Below are positions 8,716-18,310 of a stretch of 64,000 nucleotides of DNA, one piece after another. The position numbers and the translations under genes were made by a program. The stretch is from Bdellovibrio sp. SKB1291214 (GTDB lineage: Bacteria > Bdellovibrionota > Bdellovibrionia > Bdellovibrionales > Bdellovibrionaceae): assembly GCF_002209355.2 (NCBI RefSeq), contig NZ_CP106855.1, forward strand, positions 3,038,001 through 3,102,000, written 5' to 3'. The notes under the pieces were generated by a model that saw only the letters and a list, made by a program, of their open reading frames with translations, had not been told where the DNA came from and did not search any database. Position 1 is the stretch's first letter. Every line of letters begins with the position of its first letter.

Positions 8716-10988
8716 TAGTCCTTTGGATAAGTCAAAAACAAGTCCGTCGCATTTGTACGACTAGTCTCTACAAGTAGATTATCATCGGTTACAAACATGG
8801 GTGGACGAGGTGACTCAGCACGCACATAGTCCACCCAAGCTTTCGCGAGACCTTCAGCGCGACTGAAATCATCTGAGGAAGCTAACATCGCCCCCCTCCA
8901 AGTCACCGTCGGCAAAAGAGGCTTTACAACTTCCAGGGAAATCTCGGACCACTCGGGCAACGGATTTTTGCTACCAACAAAAATCACGCCGTCACTGGAG
9001 TATCCGGGCATAACGCGATAATAAGGAAATGACGAGACAGCCGTATGAACTAGCGCTGTCAAATCGCGAGGGGCACCAAACATCAGCTGAGCATAAATTC
9101 CACCAGGTTTTAAGTGCTCCTGTACCATTTTATAAAATTCTTTAGACATCAAATACGTCGTTCCAGGGCCATATGGATCGACGTTCACAGTAATGATATC
9201 CCATTTTTTATTAGATAGACCGATAAAGCTTCTTCCGTCATCGGCGACATTTTTTACGCGTGGATCGTTTAAATAGGAATTGTCTTTGAAGCGCAGTTCG
9301 CTTTGCGCCTTCATAACCAGAGGAAGGATATCAACACTGGTAATCTGTTTAATTTGAGGGATGCGGCTGAAGGCCTCTGTTGTAAGACCGTATCCCATCC
9401 CCACCACAAGGACTTCGTCCAAGTTTTTAGCAAATGCCGTTGGAAATAATGCCAAGCTTTTTTGTACAGTGGACGTTTCTCCGAATCCGTAAGGAGCCAC
9501 CAGCGAGGTGTAGTTATGAAACATCGCCCATCGATCCGCGGCGACGCCTTGCTGTTCATTAGATTTTAAAGGAATTACATTCAAGTATCCAAACTCATCT
9601 TCAGCCTCAAACAGGGCCGATCCCGCGGGGTTTAAACTCATGGATCGCGTTCCTATAAAGAGGATCAACAAACAGGAAACCACAACTGAAGAAATACGTG
9701 AGGCACCTCGTAAAAACAAAGCCGAACCAACAACACCCAATACAAGCAAAGACACATAAAGAAGCTTAAGACTTCCAACCGTACCCAACCATGAAAACAG
9801 CAAATAAGTCGTTAGCATACTTCCTAAAACAGAGGCAAACGTATTGATGTAAACAGAATATGAAAGGCTGCGCGTTTTCTGCAGCTGTGTACTCATTCCA
9901 GTTTGAATGACTTTCAGTGATAAAGGGAAGCAAAGCCCCAATAGCAGTCCTGGCAAAATCGCTATGAAAAGCAAAACGCCCCAGTAAATGAGTCTCATCG
10001 ACTTGGCATAGGGATGACTTAGATCCACACCAATGGCTACCGCAGAAGGAAGCAAAATAAATCCTATCGCAGCACAAAAACCCGTCATACGTAAAATAAA
10101 TAAAACCGCGGCCAATTGTTTATCAGTCGCCAGTTTTGACAGACGAGGGCTTAAAAATGCCCCAATTGCTAACGTTAAAAGCAAAACAGAAAGGACAACA
10201 GAATGGACGTAAACACGTCCACCTAAAAAGAGGTGACCCAGTCGAAACCAAATTTGCTCAAGACTTAAAACAAAGAATCCGCTTAAACCACTTAAACACA
10301 TCGCCCAAACTTTAATTTTTCCAGGGGAAAGCGCTTCTACAGAGGTCGAAGACTGACGGTCCTCTCCTGATGCCTCAGCTTTAGACGTGAAAACATATTT
10401 TTCTTTGTAAAATAGTGCCGCAGCCAACAGATTAAGAATAAATCCACAGATGAGCGCTCCGGAAAGCCCAAAATTGTAGATCAGGACCACATAAGAGCAA
10501 AGAGCGCCCAGCGCGCCGCCTAAGCAGTTGGCAGCGTAAAGCCACTGATGCTCTTTTGATGATGAGAACTTGTAACTCATGAAAGGATAAGAAAGCCCCA
10601 TCAAAAAGGTCGCCGGGAAAATAAATACGCCAGACATAATGAAATGACTTAAAAGTTTTGGCAGAGGGCTGTCTTTTAAAATTTGCGCCAGTTGCTGGTG
10701 GGCGCCGAAGAGGAAGATGGCCCCTAAGCCGATCACTAATACAATCGCTATTTCACAGATAGAATATAGAGGCAGTTGTTTTTTAGAATCGCGTTGCAAA
10801 AAGCGCGGAGCTGCTGCCGTCCCTAACCCCAGGCCCAACATAAAATGAGCGATCACACAGGAAATCGAAAGCGTTGTTCCACCCAATAAGGAAGAAAAAA
10901 GACGAATCCAAAGTACTTGATAAAGAAGTCCCGAAAAGCCAGTTAGGAACATGGCAATCATACCCAGTCTGAATATTTTTGTTTTCAG
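8712..10988 (-). CDS. Membrane protein fused to spermidine-synthase-like domain (copy 2)
   Basis: About 758 aa. Some twelve membrane segments (GFSGLLYQVLWIRLFSSLLGG near the start is typical of fused MFS/spermidine synthase proteins) are followed by a C-terminal synthase-like domain: VVGMGYGLTTEA glycine loop, VDILP acidic strand end, and VNVDPYGPG where spermidine synthases have DSTDPVGP. The first Asp is Asn here, but the following DP.GP is kept, so this copy is the closest to a true enzyme. Start: the first ATG (10961) has no ribosome binding site, but AAGGAGGAG lies just before in-frame ATT (10991) and CTG (10988); CTG gives the better spacing. It is divergent from a small membrane protein gene and convergent with copy 1. 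Confidence 0.75.
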   Translation of the reverse strand: MKTKIFRLGMIAMFLTGFSGLLYQVLWIRLFSSLLGGTTLSISCVIAHFMLGLGLGTAAAPRFLQRDSKKQLPLYSICEIAIVLVIGLGAIFLFGAHQQLAQILKDSPLPKLLSHFIMSGVFIFPATFLMGLSYPFMSYKFSSSKEHQWLYAANCLGGALGALCSYVVLIYNFGLSGALICGFILNLLAAALFYKEKYVFTSKAEASGEDRQSSTSVEALSPGKIKVWAMCLSGLSGFFVLSLEQIWFRLGHLFLGGRVYVHSVVLSVLLLTLAIGAFLSPRLSKLATDKQLAAVLFILRMTGFCAAIGFILLPSAVAIGVDLSHPYAKSMRLIYWGVLLFIAILPGLLLGLCFPLSLKVIQTGMSTQLQKTRSLSYSVYINTFASVLGSMLTTYLLFSWLGTVGSLKLLYVSLLVLGVVGSALFLRGASRISSVVVSCLLILFIGTRSMSLNPAGSALFEAEDEFGYLNVIPLKSNEQQGVAADRWAMFHNYTSLVAPYGFGETSTVQKSLALFPTAFAKNLDEVLVVGMGYGLTTEAFSRIPQIKQITSVDILPLVMKAQSELRFKDNSYLNDPRVKNVADDGRSFIGLSNKKWDIITVNVDPYGPGTTYLMSKEFYKMVQEHLKPGGIYAQLMFGAPRDLTALVHTAVSSFPYYRVMPGYSSDGVIFVGSKNPLPEWSEISLEVVKPLLPTVTWRGAMLASSDDFSRAEGLAKAWVDYVRAESPRPPMFVTDDNLLVETSRTNATDLFLTYPKDY

Positions 10989-11056
10989 AATCTCCTCCTT
11001 GTTTACTTGTCAAAGATGCTATCAATGGTCTAGCCTTATTTCTATGGAAATGTGCA

Positions 11057-11533
11057 ATGACTAAAAGAGCCGAACTCATTATTATTTTTTCTTGCGCACT
11101 TCTTTTTTTCATCTGCTTTTTTGTGCATCCCGTTTTTCCGGTGCAAAGATATCCTCTGTTCGCAGATGCGCCAAAATTTTATGATACCTATATTATCACC
11201 ACGCCGGAAGGTGTGGTGGTTTCGCCTTCCGAACTCAATTTACAGAATACCTACGATGGTGATCCCACGTACTTGGTGGGTCGCCTACCTACGACAGTCT
11301 ATAAATGGGGCCAGAGCTTGAGCTTCTCGGAACTTCAAAATCACTTCAAATCAGAAAAAGCAGGATTAACTTCGCAGTATCCAGTTCTGTGCTTGACTCG
11401 CACAACATGGGCAACACTTCCTGACAAGTCTTTTGGTGCACGGTCTTTCACAAGCTTCGCGTTGGTGAATCAAGAACTCACATCTGATAACAATGTCATT
11501 CAATCTGTCTGCAATCACCGAGGCCAGCAATGA
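11057..11533 (+). CDS. Small anchored periplasmic protein of unknown function
   Basis: 158 aa if it starts at ATG 11057 (GGAAA about 6 bases upstream). One N-terminal hydrophobic segment (LIIIFSCALLFFICFFVHPVF) should anchor it, with ~125 residues outside the membrane containing two cysteines near the C-terminus. No family recognised. It overlaps the next gene by ATGA, so it forms a three-gene operon with the HTTM-like protein and the third spermidine-synthase-like fusion. A partner role for the HTTM-like protein is suggested only by this coupling. Confidence 0.6.
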   Translation: MTKRAELIIIFSCALLFFICFFVHPVFPVQRYPLFADAPKFYDTYIITTPEGVVVSPSELNLQNTYDGDPTYLVGRLPTTVYKWGQSLSFSELQNHFKSEKAGLTSQYPVLCLTRTTWATLPDKSFGARSFTSFALVNQELTSDNNVIQSVCNHRGQQ

Positions 11534-12309
11534 AATGGCCAGTAAGTGAAAAGTATCTTGCAGGTTTCAAAGCGCTGACCCTGGCATCAGTGATCGCACT
11601 TCTGTTTGATCAATTGTTCATTCCATGGCGCACGGAAGGACAGATTCAAGTCGTTTCCCTCGCGGGGTGGCTTCCGGAAAATATCATGAGCTCATACCCT
11701 TTATTTCAAGCAGTGACAGTTGCGGGAATCGTCGGTGTCGGGTTGTGGTTATTTAACTTTTTTCCCAAGGTCACATCGATTCTTTCCGTTATTCTGTTCG
11801 TGTTGTCCACATCTCTTTATTTGCAGAATGAGCCCTTCGGAGATCATCGACAATCAGTCTTCTGTTTATTGATGATACTCCTGGCCGCACGTGAGTATCG
11901 CCTCGTACAGCATTATTTTTTCCAGGTCGCCGCGGGCATTGTGATTTCATTTTACTTTCTGGCAGGCTGGGAAAAAGTATTTTATTCGGGCTTAGCTTGG
12001 ATTAACGGAACAAGCCTTCAGATATTCGTGCATTACACAGGAAATGAGCGATCCGTTCTGCGCCGACTTATTCTACACAACGTGGATGTCGCTCGTGTTC
12101 TGCAGGCTGGAATTTTAATATTGGAATGCGGATCGTTTTTACTTTTTGGTTCCCGTGGACTTCGAAGACTGTGGCTGGTGGGTCTAGTGGGATTCCACGT
12201 CGGTATCGAAGAAATTTTCGGGTACCGCTACTTTTTGCACTTACTAGTCGTGCTGTATCTCTTTGCACTTCCGGATTGGATGGATAGGAAACATGACAAA
12301 ATTGCGTAG
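11530..12309 (+). CDS. HTTM-like (vitamin K carboxylase-related) membrane protein
   Basis: 259 aa with about six or seven hydrophobic helices. The middle YFLAGWEKVFYSGLAWINGTSL and the later GFHVGIEEIFGYRYF resemble HTTM family membrane domains, which are related to vitamin K-dependent gamma-carboxylase, where this sort of segment surrounds the active site. It lacks the C-terminal lumenal domain of the eukaryotic carboxylase, so carboxylation should not be assumed. It overlaps its upstream neighbour by ATGA and runs 17 bases into the downstream fusion gene. The family call is from pattern memory and moderately secure. Confidence 0.6.
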   Translation: MKWPVSEKYLAGFKALTLASVIALLFDQLFIPWRTEGQIQVVSLAGWLPENIMSSYPLFQAVTVAGIVGVGLWLFNFFPKVTSILSVILFVLSTSLYLQNEPFGDHRQSVFCLLMILLAAREYRLVQHYFFQVAAGIVISFYFLAGWEKVFYSGLAWINGTSLQIFVHYTGNERSVLRRLILHNVDVARVLQAGILILECGSFLLFGSRGLRRLWLVGLVGFHVGIEEIFGYRYFLHLLVVLYLFALPDWMDRKHDKIA

Positions 12310-14611
12310 TCCAAAAATAGAGTTTCTATATTTGATCTGGTTCGGCGTTCCTGTGTTGCTCTACCAAATTCTTATTTCGCGAATCTTGACGCAGGTTTTC
12401 GGCAGCCTATTCTTTATTCAATTGTTTCTAATTGCGGTTGCATACTTGGGAACAGCTTTGGGCTCCTATTGGAGTCTCCGTTTAAAACTAAATCTCGCAA
12501 AAAGCCATGGGGTTTTGTTTGCACTCATCTTGCTTCTGATCAGTTTCGATCAGTCAAGCTCTGAACTTTTGGCCTATCCGCTGATGAGTCTTGTCTTGGG
12601 ATTCATTTTATTTTTTGCGATCTCCTTCGTTTCCTCCGTTCTTTTGCCATTGTATTTTGAAGAACAACGTCAACGCGGACAGGACGAGGTTTCCGCCTTT
12701 AACAAAATCTATTTTTACTTTCACCTATTGGTCGTCGCTGGTTTAATTTTCATGGAGCTTGGCTTTTTGCACGTCCTAGGAATTAACAAAATCTTGCTAT
12801 TCCTTGGTGTTATGGAGTGGTTCTGGGCGATGTATTGGATGAAACATTCACGTGCAAAACAATTGAATCTGCCCCGTACATCTTTCAAGAAAGATCTGAC
12901 AGAATCCTCCTCGGTCATGATACCTCTATTTATATTTTCTGTTTTCAGCGGTATCATTCAATCAATTCTTTATCGCCAGATTCAAAATGTCTTAGCTCCA
13001 CTTGCATTCCACTACTCTCTTTACTTGGCAGCTTTGATTTTAAGTTGGTCACTATCAAGTCTGTGGTTTCGTGGAAAAAATGGTTACAAATGGCTTCCCT
13101 GGACAAGATTTAAACAGAACTCTGGTGTTTTAACCTTAGCGCTGCTTGTTTGGAGTCTTTCGTGGCCGGTATTTTGGTCAGCACTGATGGACTTTGTGCC
13201 GTGGCCCAACACTTCTCTGGCTACGTTTGTACAAAGAGCCCTTTTTTGCGTGGGCTTGATTCTGCCAACAGGATTTTTCTTCGGCAGTCTGTTACCCCTG
13301 GTTAAAAAAGAAAATGATAAGATCCCCGTGGGAACTTACCTTGCAATAAATAGCTGCGGAAATGCGACAGGCATCTTATTGTTTATTTCATTTTTATTCG
13401 AAGCGACTGGAATATTTCAGCTTTGGGCATTGCTTGGCATTCTTTGCCTCGTCTTTGCAAACAGGTCGATGAAATTTAGAGTGATGACTTCCGCCACCGT
13501 TATGGTCCTATGCACTTTGACTTATTTTCTTGTCACTGATTTTTCATGGGCGCTTGGCAGTTACTCTCACCGAAGTTTTGCCCGCTGGTATAAAGACAGC
13601 CAAAGCGTCACCGATAATAGAGTTTTTAAACACAACTCAAGCGAAGTGAATTTCGTCGAGCTCGATCATAGTCACAAATTTATGATTATGAATGGTCACC
13701 ATTCGATCAATCTGTATTCCGGAAAATCCTATTCTCCCACAGATACATTCATGGGTCTGACTCCCCTTTCTTACGTGAATAAATTCAACAATGCTTTGGT
13801 GATCGGCTTAGGGACTGGCGCCACAGTCATGGGCTCGGCAGATACATTCAAACACGTGGATGTCATAGATTTAGATCCCACGATGCTAAAGGTCTTGGAT
13901 TTCATGCCTTTGGTCGCTAAAAAAGTTAGATCTCCGAACGTGAAATTCACAGAAGCTGACGGCTTAACATTCCTACGCACGCAGAATCGCCGTTACGACT
14001 TGATTATAAACAACGTTCCCTCTCCGGTTTATTTTGCCGCTGCAAAACTTTGGAGCCGAGAAGCAATTGAAGCCGTTTATGAGTCTTTGGAAGAAGATGG
14101 TATTTTCGCGCAATGGTTAGATGGCGAGCTTAGTCTTGAGAACATCAATATTCAGTTACAGACCTCACAGGATCTCTTCAAACACTGTGACATGTTTTAT
14201 CTGCAGTTTAATTTTTATAGCTTAGTCTGCAGCAAGGGAGACCGAGCTCTGAGCTTACATAAACACCCAGAAGCAGCTGCGAACCTTATGCAGACGGATA
14301 CAGTAAGTTACTCCCAATTTTTTGAAGCTTTACGATTTCCGGCAGTTAACACGGCTCCGCAGAATTCCCTAGCACCTTCGAACACTCTTGATCAGCCGTA
14401 TATGGACGTCCTGGTGGCCCGAAATCCGCCAGGATGGGTAGGCAATGACTCACAAGACAACGTCGTCACCTACTTTAATTTGGCTCAGTATGTGAATCCT
14501 GATCTTGCCCTCAAATCCCCGGAAGTTGACAAAAGGTGCCGACTGTTCAACAGCTGGATTTTCCGCAAAGAGTTTAAGGACAACGGAGAGCTGTGCTCCC
14601 CCATCTTTTAA
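12293..14611 (+). CDS. Membrane protein fused to spermidine-synthase-like domain (copy 3)
   Basis: About 772 aa, starting at ATG 12293 (AGGA five bases upstream), inside the end of the HTTM-like gene. About twelve membrane segments fill the first ~420 residues. The C-terminal domain has the VIGLGTGATVMG glycine loop, VIDLDPTML acidic strand end and TEADGLTFL. The catalytic stretch reads NNVPSP rather than DSTDP, as in copy 1, so the catalytic Asp is absent. Copies 1 and 3 resemble each other more than copy 2 in this region (both have the AAKL pattern just downstream). The ~30-base gap before the kdsA upstream repeat suggests the operon ends here. Confidence 0.73.
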   Translation: MTKLRSPKIEFLYLIWFGVPVLLYQILISRILTQVFGSLFFIQLFLIAVAYLGTALGSYWSLRLKLNLAKSHGVLFALILLLISFDQSSSELLAYPLMSLVLGFILFFAISFVSSVLLPLYFEEQRQRGQDEVSAFNKIYFYFHLLVVAGLIFMELGFLHVLGINKILLFLGVMEWFWAMYWMKHSRAKQLNLPRTSFKKDLTESSSVMIPLFIFSVFSGIIQSILYRQIQNVLAPLAFHYSLYLAALILSWSLSSLWFRGKNGYKWLPWTRFKQNSGVLTLALLVWSLSWPVFWSALMDFVPWPNTSLATFVQRALFCVGLILPTGFFFGSLLPLVKKENDKIPVGTYLAINSCGNATGILLFISFLFEATGIFQLWALLGILCLVFANRSMKFRVMTSATVMVLCTLTYFLVTDFSWALGSYSHRSFARWYKDSQSVTDNRVFKHNSSEVNFVELDHSHKFMIMNGHHSINLYSGKSYSPTDTFMGLTPLSYVNKFNNALVIGLGTGATVMGSADTFKHVDVIDLDPTMLKVLDFMPLVAKKVRSPNVKFTEADGLTFLRTQNRRYDLIINNVPSPVYFAAAKLWSREAIEAVYESLEEDGIFAQWLDGELSLENINIQLQTSQDLFKHCDMFYLQFNFYSLVCSKGDRALSLHKHPEAAANLMQTDTVSYSQFFEALRFPAVNTAPQNSLAPSNTLDQPYMDVLVARNPPGWVGNDSQDNVVTYFNLAQYVNPDLALKSPEVDKRCRLFNSWIFRKEFKDNGELCSPIF

Positions 14612-15559
<948 letters not shown>

Positions 15560-15610
15560 GGATTCCGCGAGCTTAAAAAAAATTATTACCAGTGTTTAAT
15601 TTTCTTGCAA

Positions 15611-15649
15611 AAGTGTGGGGGTTCTATAAAAGGACCCCCACACTTTTTT
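15611..15649 (+). terminator. Rho-independent terminator after kdsA
   Basis: A 14-base stem (AAGTGTGGGGGTTC paired with GGACCCCCACACTT, one G-T pair), an eight-base loop and a run of six T. It also shows that the next gene cannot start upstream of it. Confidence 0.93.
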
Positions 15650-15666
15650 ATTGCGAGGACATTGAG

Positions 15667-16587
15667 TTGAAATTACTAAGCGCTTTGATTTTGGCAGCTT
15701 CTTTTATCACTATCGGTTGCGGATCTTCCGTCAGTACGAACACTGTTTCTAATAAAAACACAGGTGCCATTATCGGCGGCCAATTGGTTAAAGAGGGCAC
15801 GGCCCTAGCTCAAAGCGTGGTCGGTATTTATGACGACAACGAAGGCTTCACTTGCACGGGTTCACTTTTGCCTAACAATTTGGTTTTAACGGCTGCCCAT
15901 TGCATCGGAAAAAATCCATCTGGCGCTTACATTGTTTTTGCTCCTGATATGGAAGCGATCCTAAATCTAGGCAATAATTTCAAAAACTCTCCGAAGGTTC
16001 GTCGTGTTGTTGCGATGAAAGCTCATAGCGATTTCAACCAAGGCGAAGAGAATTCCGCAATTCCAGGAAACGACGTTGGCTTGATGATGTACGATGGCCA
16101 AACTCCAGAGGGCTATAAAACTGCAAAAGTTTTAACAGATGCCACCGCGTTGAAAACGGGTGCTTTGACAATTCTAGCAGGCTACGGCGTTGATTCTGAT
16201 GAAGTGATAGTCGTGGACCCTAAAAAGACAAAAAACCTTCAACAAATGATTAACAACGGTGAGGTCTTCTGCGACAGCGACGACGCTCGCAAAGCCACTT
16301 CATGCATCCGCGAGGAGCTAAGTGGCCCCGCAATTTTAAAAGCCGTGACAGTCAAAGTTAAATACAGCCCAAATGACGGCGAAGTGATTTTGGACCAAAG
16401 AGGTGGCAAAGCAGCCTGCTCTGGCGATTCCGGGGGCCCTGCTTACATCCAAGTTGGCGAAGAGTTCCAACTTTGGGGTGTTACGAGCCGCAGTGGCATC
16501 GGCTGCAACAATGACATCATCTATATGAACATCCTGCACTACGCGACGTGGATCAAAGACACGGCGAAATCTTTCGGCGTTAAATAA
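15667..16587 (+). CDS. Trypsin-like serine protease, lipoprotein
   Basis: 306 aa from TTG 15667 (GAGG eight bases upstream). An upstream in-frame start would have to read through the kdsA terminator, so TTG is preferred. A lipoprotein signal peptide ends in the lipobox ITIGC (Cys18). The S1 domain begins at IIGG (~35), with catalytic His in LTAAHC (~78), Asp in GNDVGLM (~136) and Ser in CSGDSGGPAY (~255). The residue before IIGG is Ala, not Arg/Lys, so activation would not be by trypsin-like cleavage. An insertion around residues 180-225 is shared with the second protease at 17271. Likely attached to a membrane and acting on periplasmic or prey proteins; the target is unknown. Confidence 0.9.
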   Translation: MKLLSALILAASFITIGCGSSVSTNTVSNKNTGAIIGGQLVKEGTALAQSVVGIYDDNEGFTCTGSLLPNNLVLTAAHCIGKNPSGAYIVFAPDMEAILNLGNNFKNSPKVRRVVAMKAHSDFNQGEENSAIPGNDVGLMMYDGQTPEGYKTAKVLTDATALKTGALTILAGYGVDSDEVIVVDPKKTKNLQQMINNGEVFCDSDDARKATSCIREELSGPAILKAVTVKVKYSPNDGEVILDQRGGKAACSGDSGGPAYIQVGEEFQLWGVTSRSGIGCNNDIIYMNILHYATWIKDTAKSFGVK

Positions 16588-16610
16588 GGAACCGACTGCA
16601 GATCAGTCGA

Positions 16611-16640
16611 AAAAAAGGCGGCCCAGAAGCCGCCTTTTTT
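16611..16640. terminator. Bidirectional terminator
   Basis: AAAAAAGGCGGC and GCCGCCTTTTTT form a perfect 12-base stem with a six-base loop between the convergent protease gene and the small secreted protein gene; A/T runs on both sides let it work in both directions. Confidence 0.93.
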
Positions 16641-16650
16641 TTATTCTCGA

Positions 16651-17022
16651 TTAAGGCTTTAACAAAAAAAGTTCTGACTCTCTGGTTTCTTTGTCATGAA
16701 CCTTGATTTTTACATCTTTCTTGGGAGCCAGCTGTTCTTTAAACTGATATCCGCTTGCGGTGGAAACCAAATCCAACTGGCGAGCAAGCCCTTTGGCGTC
16801 TGTCGTTTCAGCGGTGACGGAATATCTTGAGGAGCTGATTCCCTTCATGGTTTTCCCTACCACCGACACCCGCACGGTGCGAGAACCCGCATCAAAATCA
16901 ATCGCAAACAAACGTCCCTTGCGAGGCACGATGGTGTTCTCAAAGTAAGGCCCCTCTTCCTGCGCCCTGCCCAGGCTCCCCAAAATTAGGACTGCAAAGA
17001 GACCGGAAATCAGCTTTTTCAT
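16651..17022 (-). CDS. Small secreted protein of unknown function
   Basis: 123 aa with a Sec signal peptide (MKKLISGLFAVLILGSLGRAQ). The mature ~100 residues are Lys-, Thr- and Val-rich and probably beta-sheet, without cysteines or a recognised motif. It is a single gene on the opposite strand between two paralogous protease genes, sharing a bidirectional terminator with the first. The position suggests an inhibitor or substrate of the proteases as one possibility, but nothing in the sequence shows this. Confidence 0.65.
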   Translation of the reverse strand: MKKLISGLFAVLILGSLGRAQEEGPYFENTIVPRKGRLFAIDFDAGSRTVRVSVVGKTMKGISSSRYSVTAETTDAKGLARQLDLVSTASGYQFKEQLAPKKDVKIKVHDKETRESELFLLKP

Positions 17023-17270
17023 AGGTATCTCCCCTCAATACCCGATTTTCGAACTGCTATAGAGGCCAGGGCAAATGCTTTGTCCTATTCCTGTCTAATC
17101 CCACTCTAACTAGCAGTTTTAACGGGACTTTTTCCTCCTGGATCAAGACCATAAGTGAGATGCTTGTAGAGATTTTCGACAAAATTGAGCCGGCCTTAGA
17201 AAACTTTATGTGGGGCTGGTAAACCTCTGATTACAGGCTAAAATACGGACTTTATTGAAGGACGTTTCTT

Positions 17271-18197
17271 ATGAAGCTTTATGGAATTTTGGCGCTCGCT
17301 GTTTTGCTGACTTCTGTCGCATGTTCTCAATCTGAAAAGCGAGGGCTGACTGCGAAAGGCAATCCATCCATCATCGGTGGTGCCATCGTTAAAAAAGATT
17401 CGTTCTTAGCCAGAAGCACAGTTGGTATTTTCGACGCCCAATCGACCATGGTTTGCACCGGCGTACTTCTGGAGAACAATCTCATTCTCACTGCCGCTCA
17501 TTGCGTGGTGGAAGATTTGAGCGAGCTGTTCATCGTGTTTTCCCCCGACATGGAATCCTTGCTAAAAAATTCTGACATGTTAAAAAAATCCCCTCTGACT
17601 CGTCGAGTTTCTAAAGCTGTGGCCCATCCTGATTTTAACCAAACGATTCTTGCAGAGAGTCCCGCACCTTCATTGAACGACATCGGTTTGATGAAATTTA
17701 ATGGCACAACACCTAAAGGTTATTTGCCTGCCAAAATTTTGCCAAACATGAAACTGCTAATACCTGGCAGTGAAACATTGATAGCAGGCTATGGAGTGGA
17801 AACTGACAACGTCGTCGAAGTTGACGTCAAAGACACTGAAAATCTTAAAGAGCTTGAAGACATGGGTTTAGTGGTCTGCGAAATCGATGCTAAAGACAAC
17901 AGCAAGCATTGCTTCGCTGAAGAAATGGATGGTCCCGCCATCTTAAAATCCACATCAGTTGTTATCGAAAATCTTCCAAACACTCATGAAGTGATCGTCC
18001 GTCATGATAACCAGCATGGTCCATGCTCAGGCGATTCTGGTGGACCCGCTTATCTGAAAATGGGCAATGATTATTACGTGTGGGGAATTGTGAGCCGCAG
18101 TCTTTTGGGTTGTTCTACAACGACGACGTATACAAATGTTTTGTCGTTTAATAGTTGGATTAAACAACAAAGTGCTGTCCTTTTAAAATCCAAATAG
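17271..18197 (+). CDS. Trypsin-like serine protease, lipoprotein (paralogue)
   Basis: 308 aa. Lipoprotein signal with lipobox TSVAC (Cys18), then an S1 domain starting IIGG (~34), catalytic His in LTAAHC, Asp in LNDIGLM and Ser in CSGDSGGPAY. It is collinear with the protease at 15667, including the acidic insertion (VEVDVKDTENLKELEDMG here, VVDPKKTKNLQQMINNG there), so the two arose by local duplication. The residue before IIGG is Ser, so activation is again atypical. AAGGA eight bases before the ATG supports the start. A 248-base upstream gap should hold its own promoter. Confidence 0.9.
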   Translation: MKLYGILALAVLLTSVACSQSEKRGLTAKGNPSIIGGAIVKKDSFLARSTVGIFDAQSTMVCTGVLLENNLILTAAHCVVEDLSELFIVFSPDMESLLKNSDMLKKSPLTRRVSKAVAHPDFNQTILAESPAPSLNDIGLMKFNGTTPKGYLPAKILPNMKLLIPGSETLIAGYGVETDNVVEVDVKDTENLKELEDMGLVVCEIDAKDNSKHCFAEEMDGPAILKSTSVVIENLPNTHEVIVRHDNQHGPCSGDSGGPAYLKMGNDYYVWGIVSRSLLGCSTTTTYTNVLSFNSWIKQQSAVLLKSK

Positions 18198-18310
18198 ATG
18201 ACTTCATTTGCTCCATTGGGTTCCATGAGTAATGGCAATAAAGGGCTACCAAAGTCTTGATCTTGACTCGATTGTTTGCGGCGAGGGCCGTTGATGTTCA
18301 AGAATGAGCT

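Noticed and set aside
6538-14611. Annotation of the three fusions as spermidine synthases (speE)
   Set aside because: The catalytic Asp is missing and the membrane part is large; only the fold is supported.
15592-15666. Upstream extension of the first trypsin-like gene
   Set aside because: The extension would include the kdsA terminator and would put residues in front of a clear lipoprotein signal.
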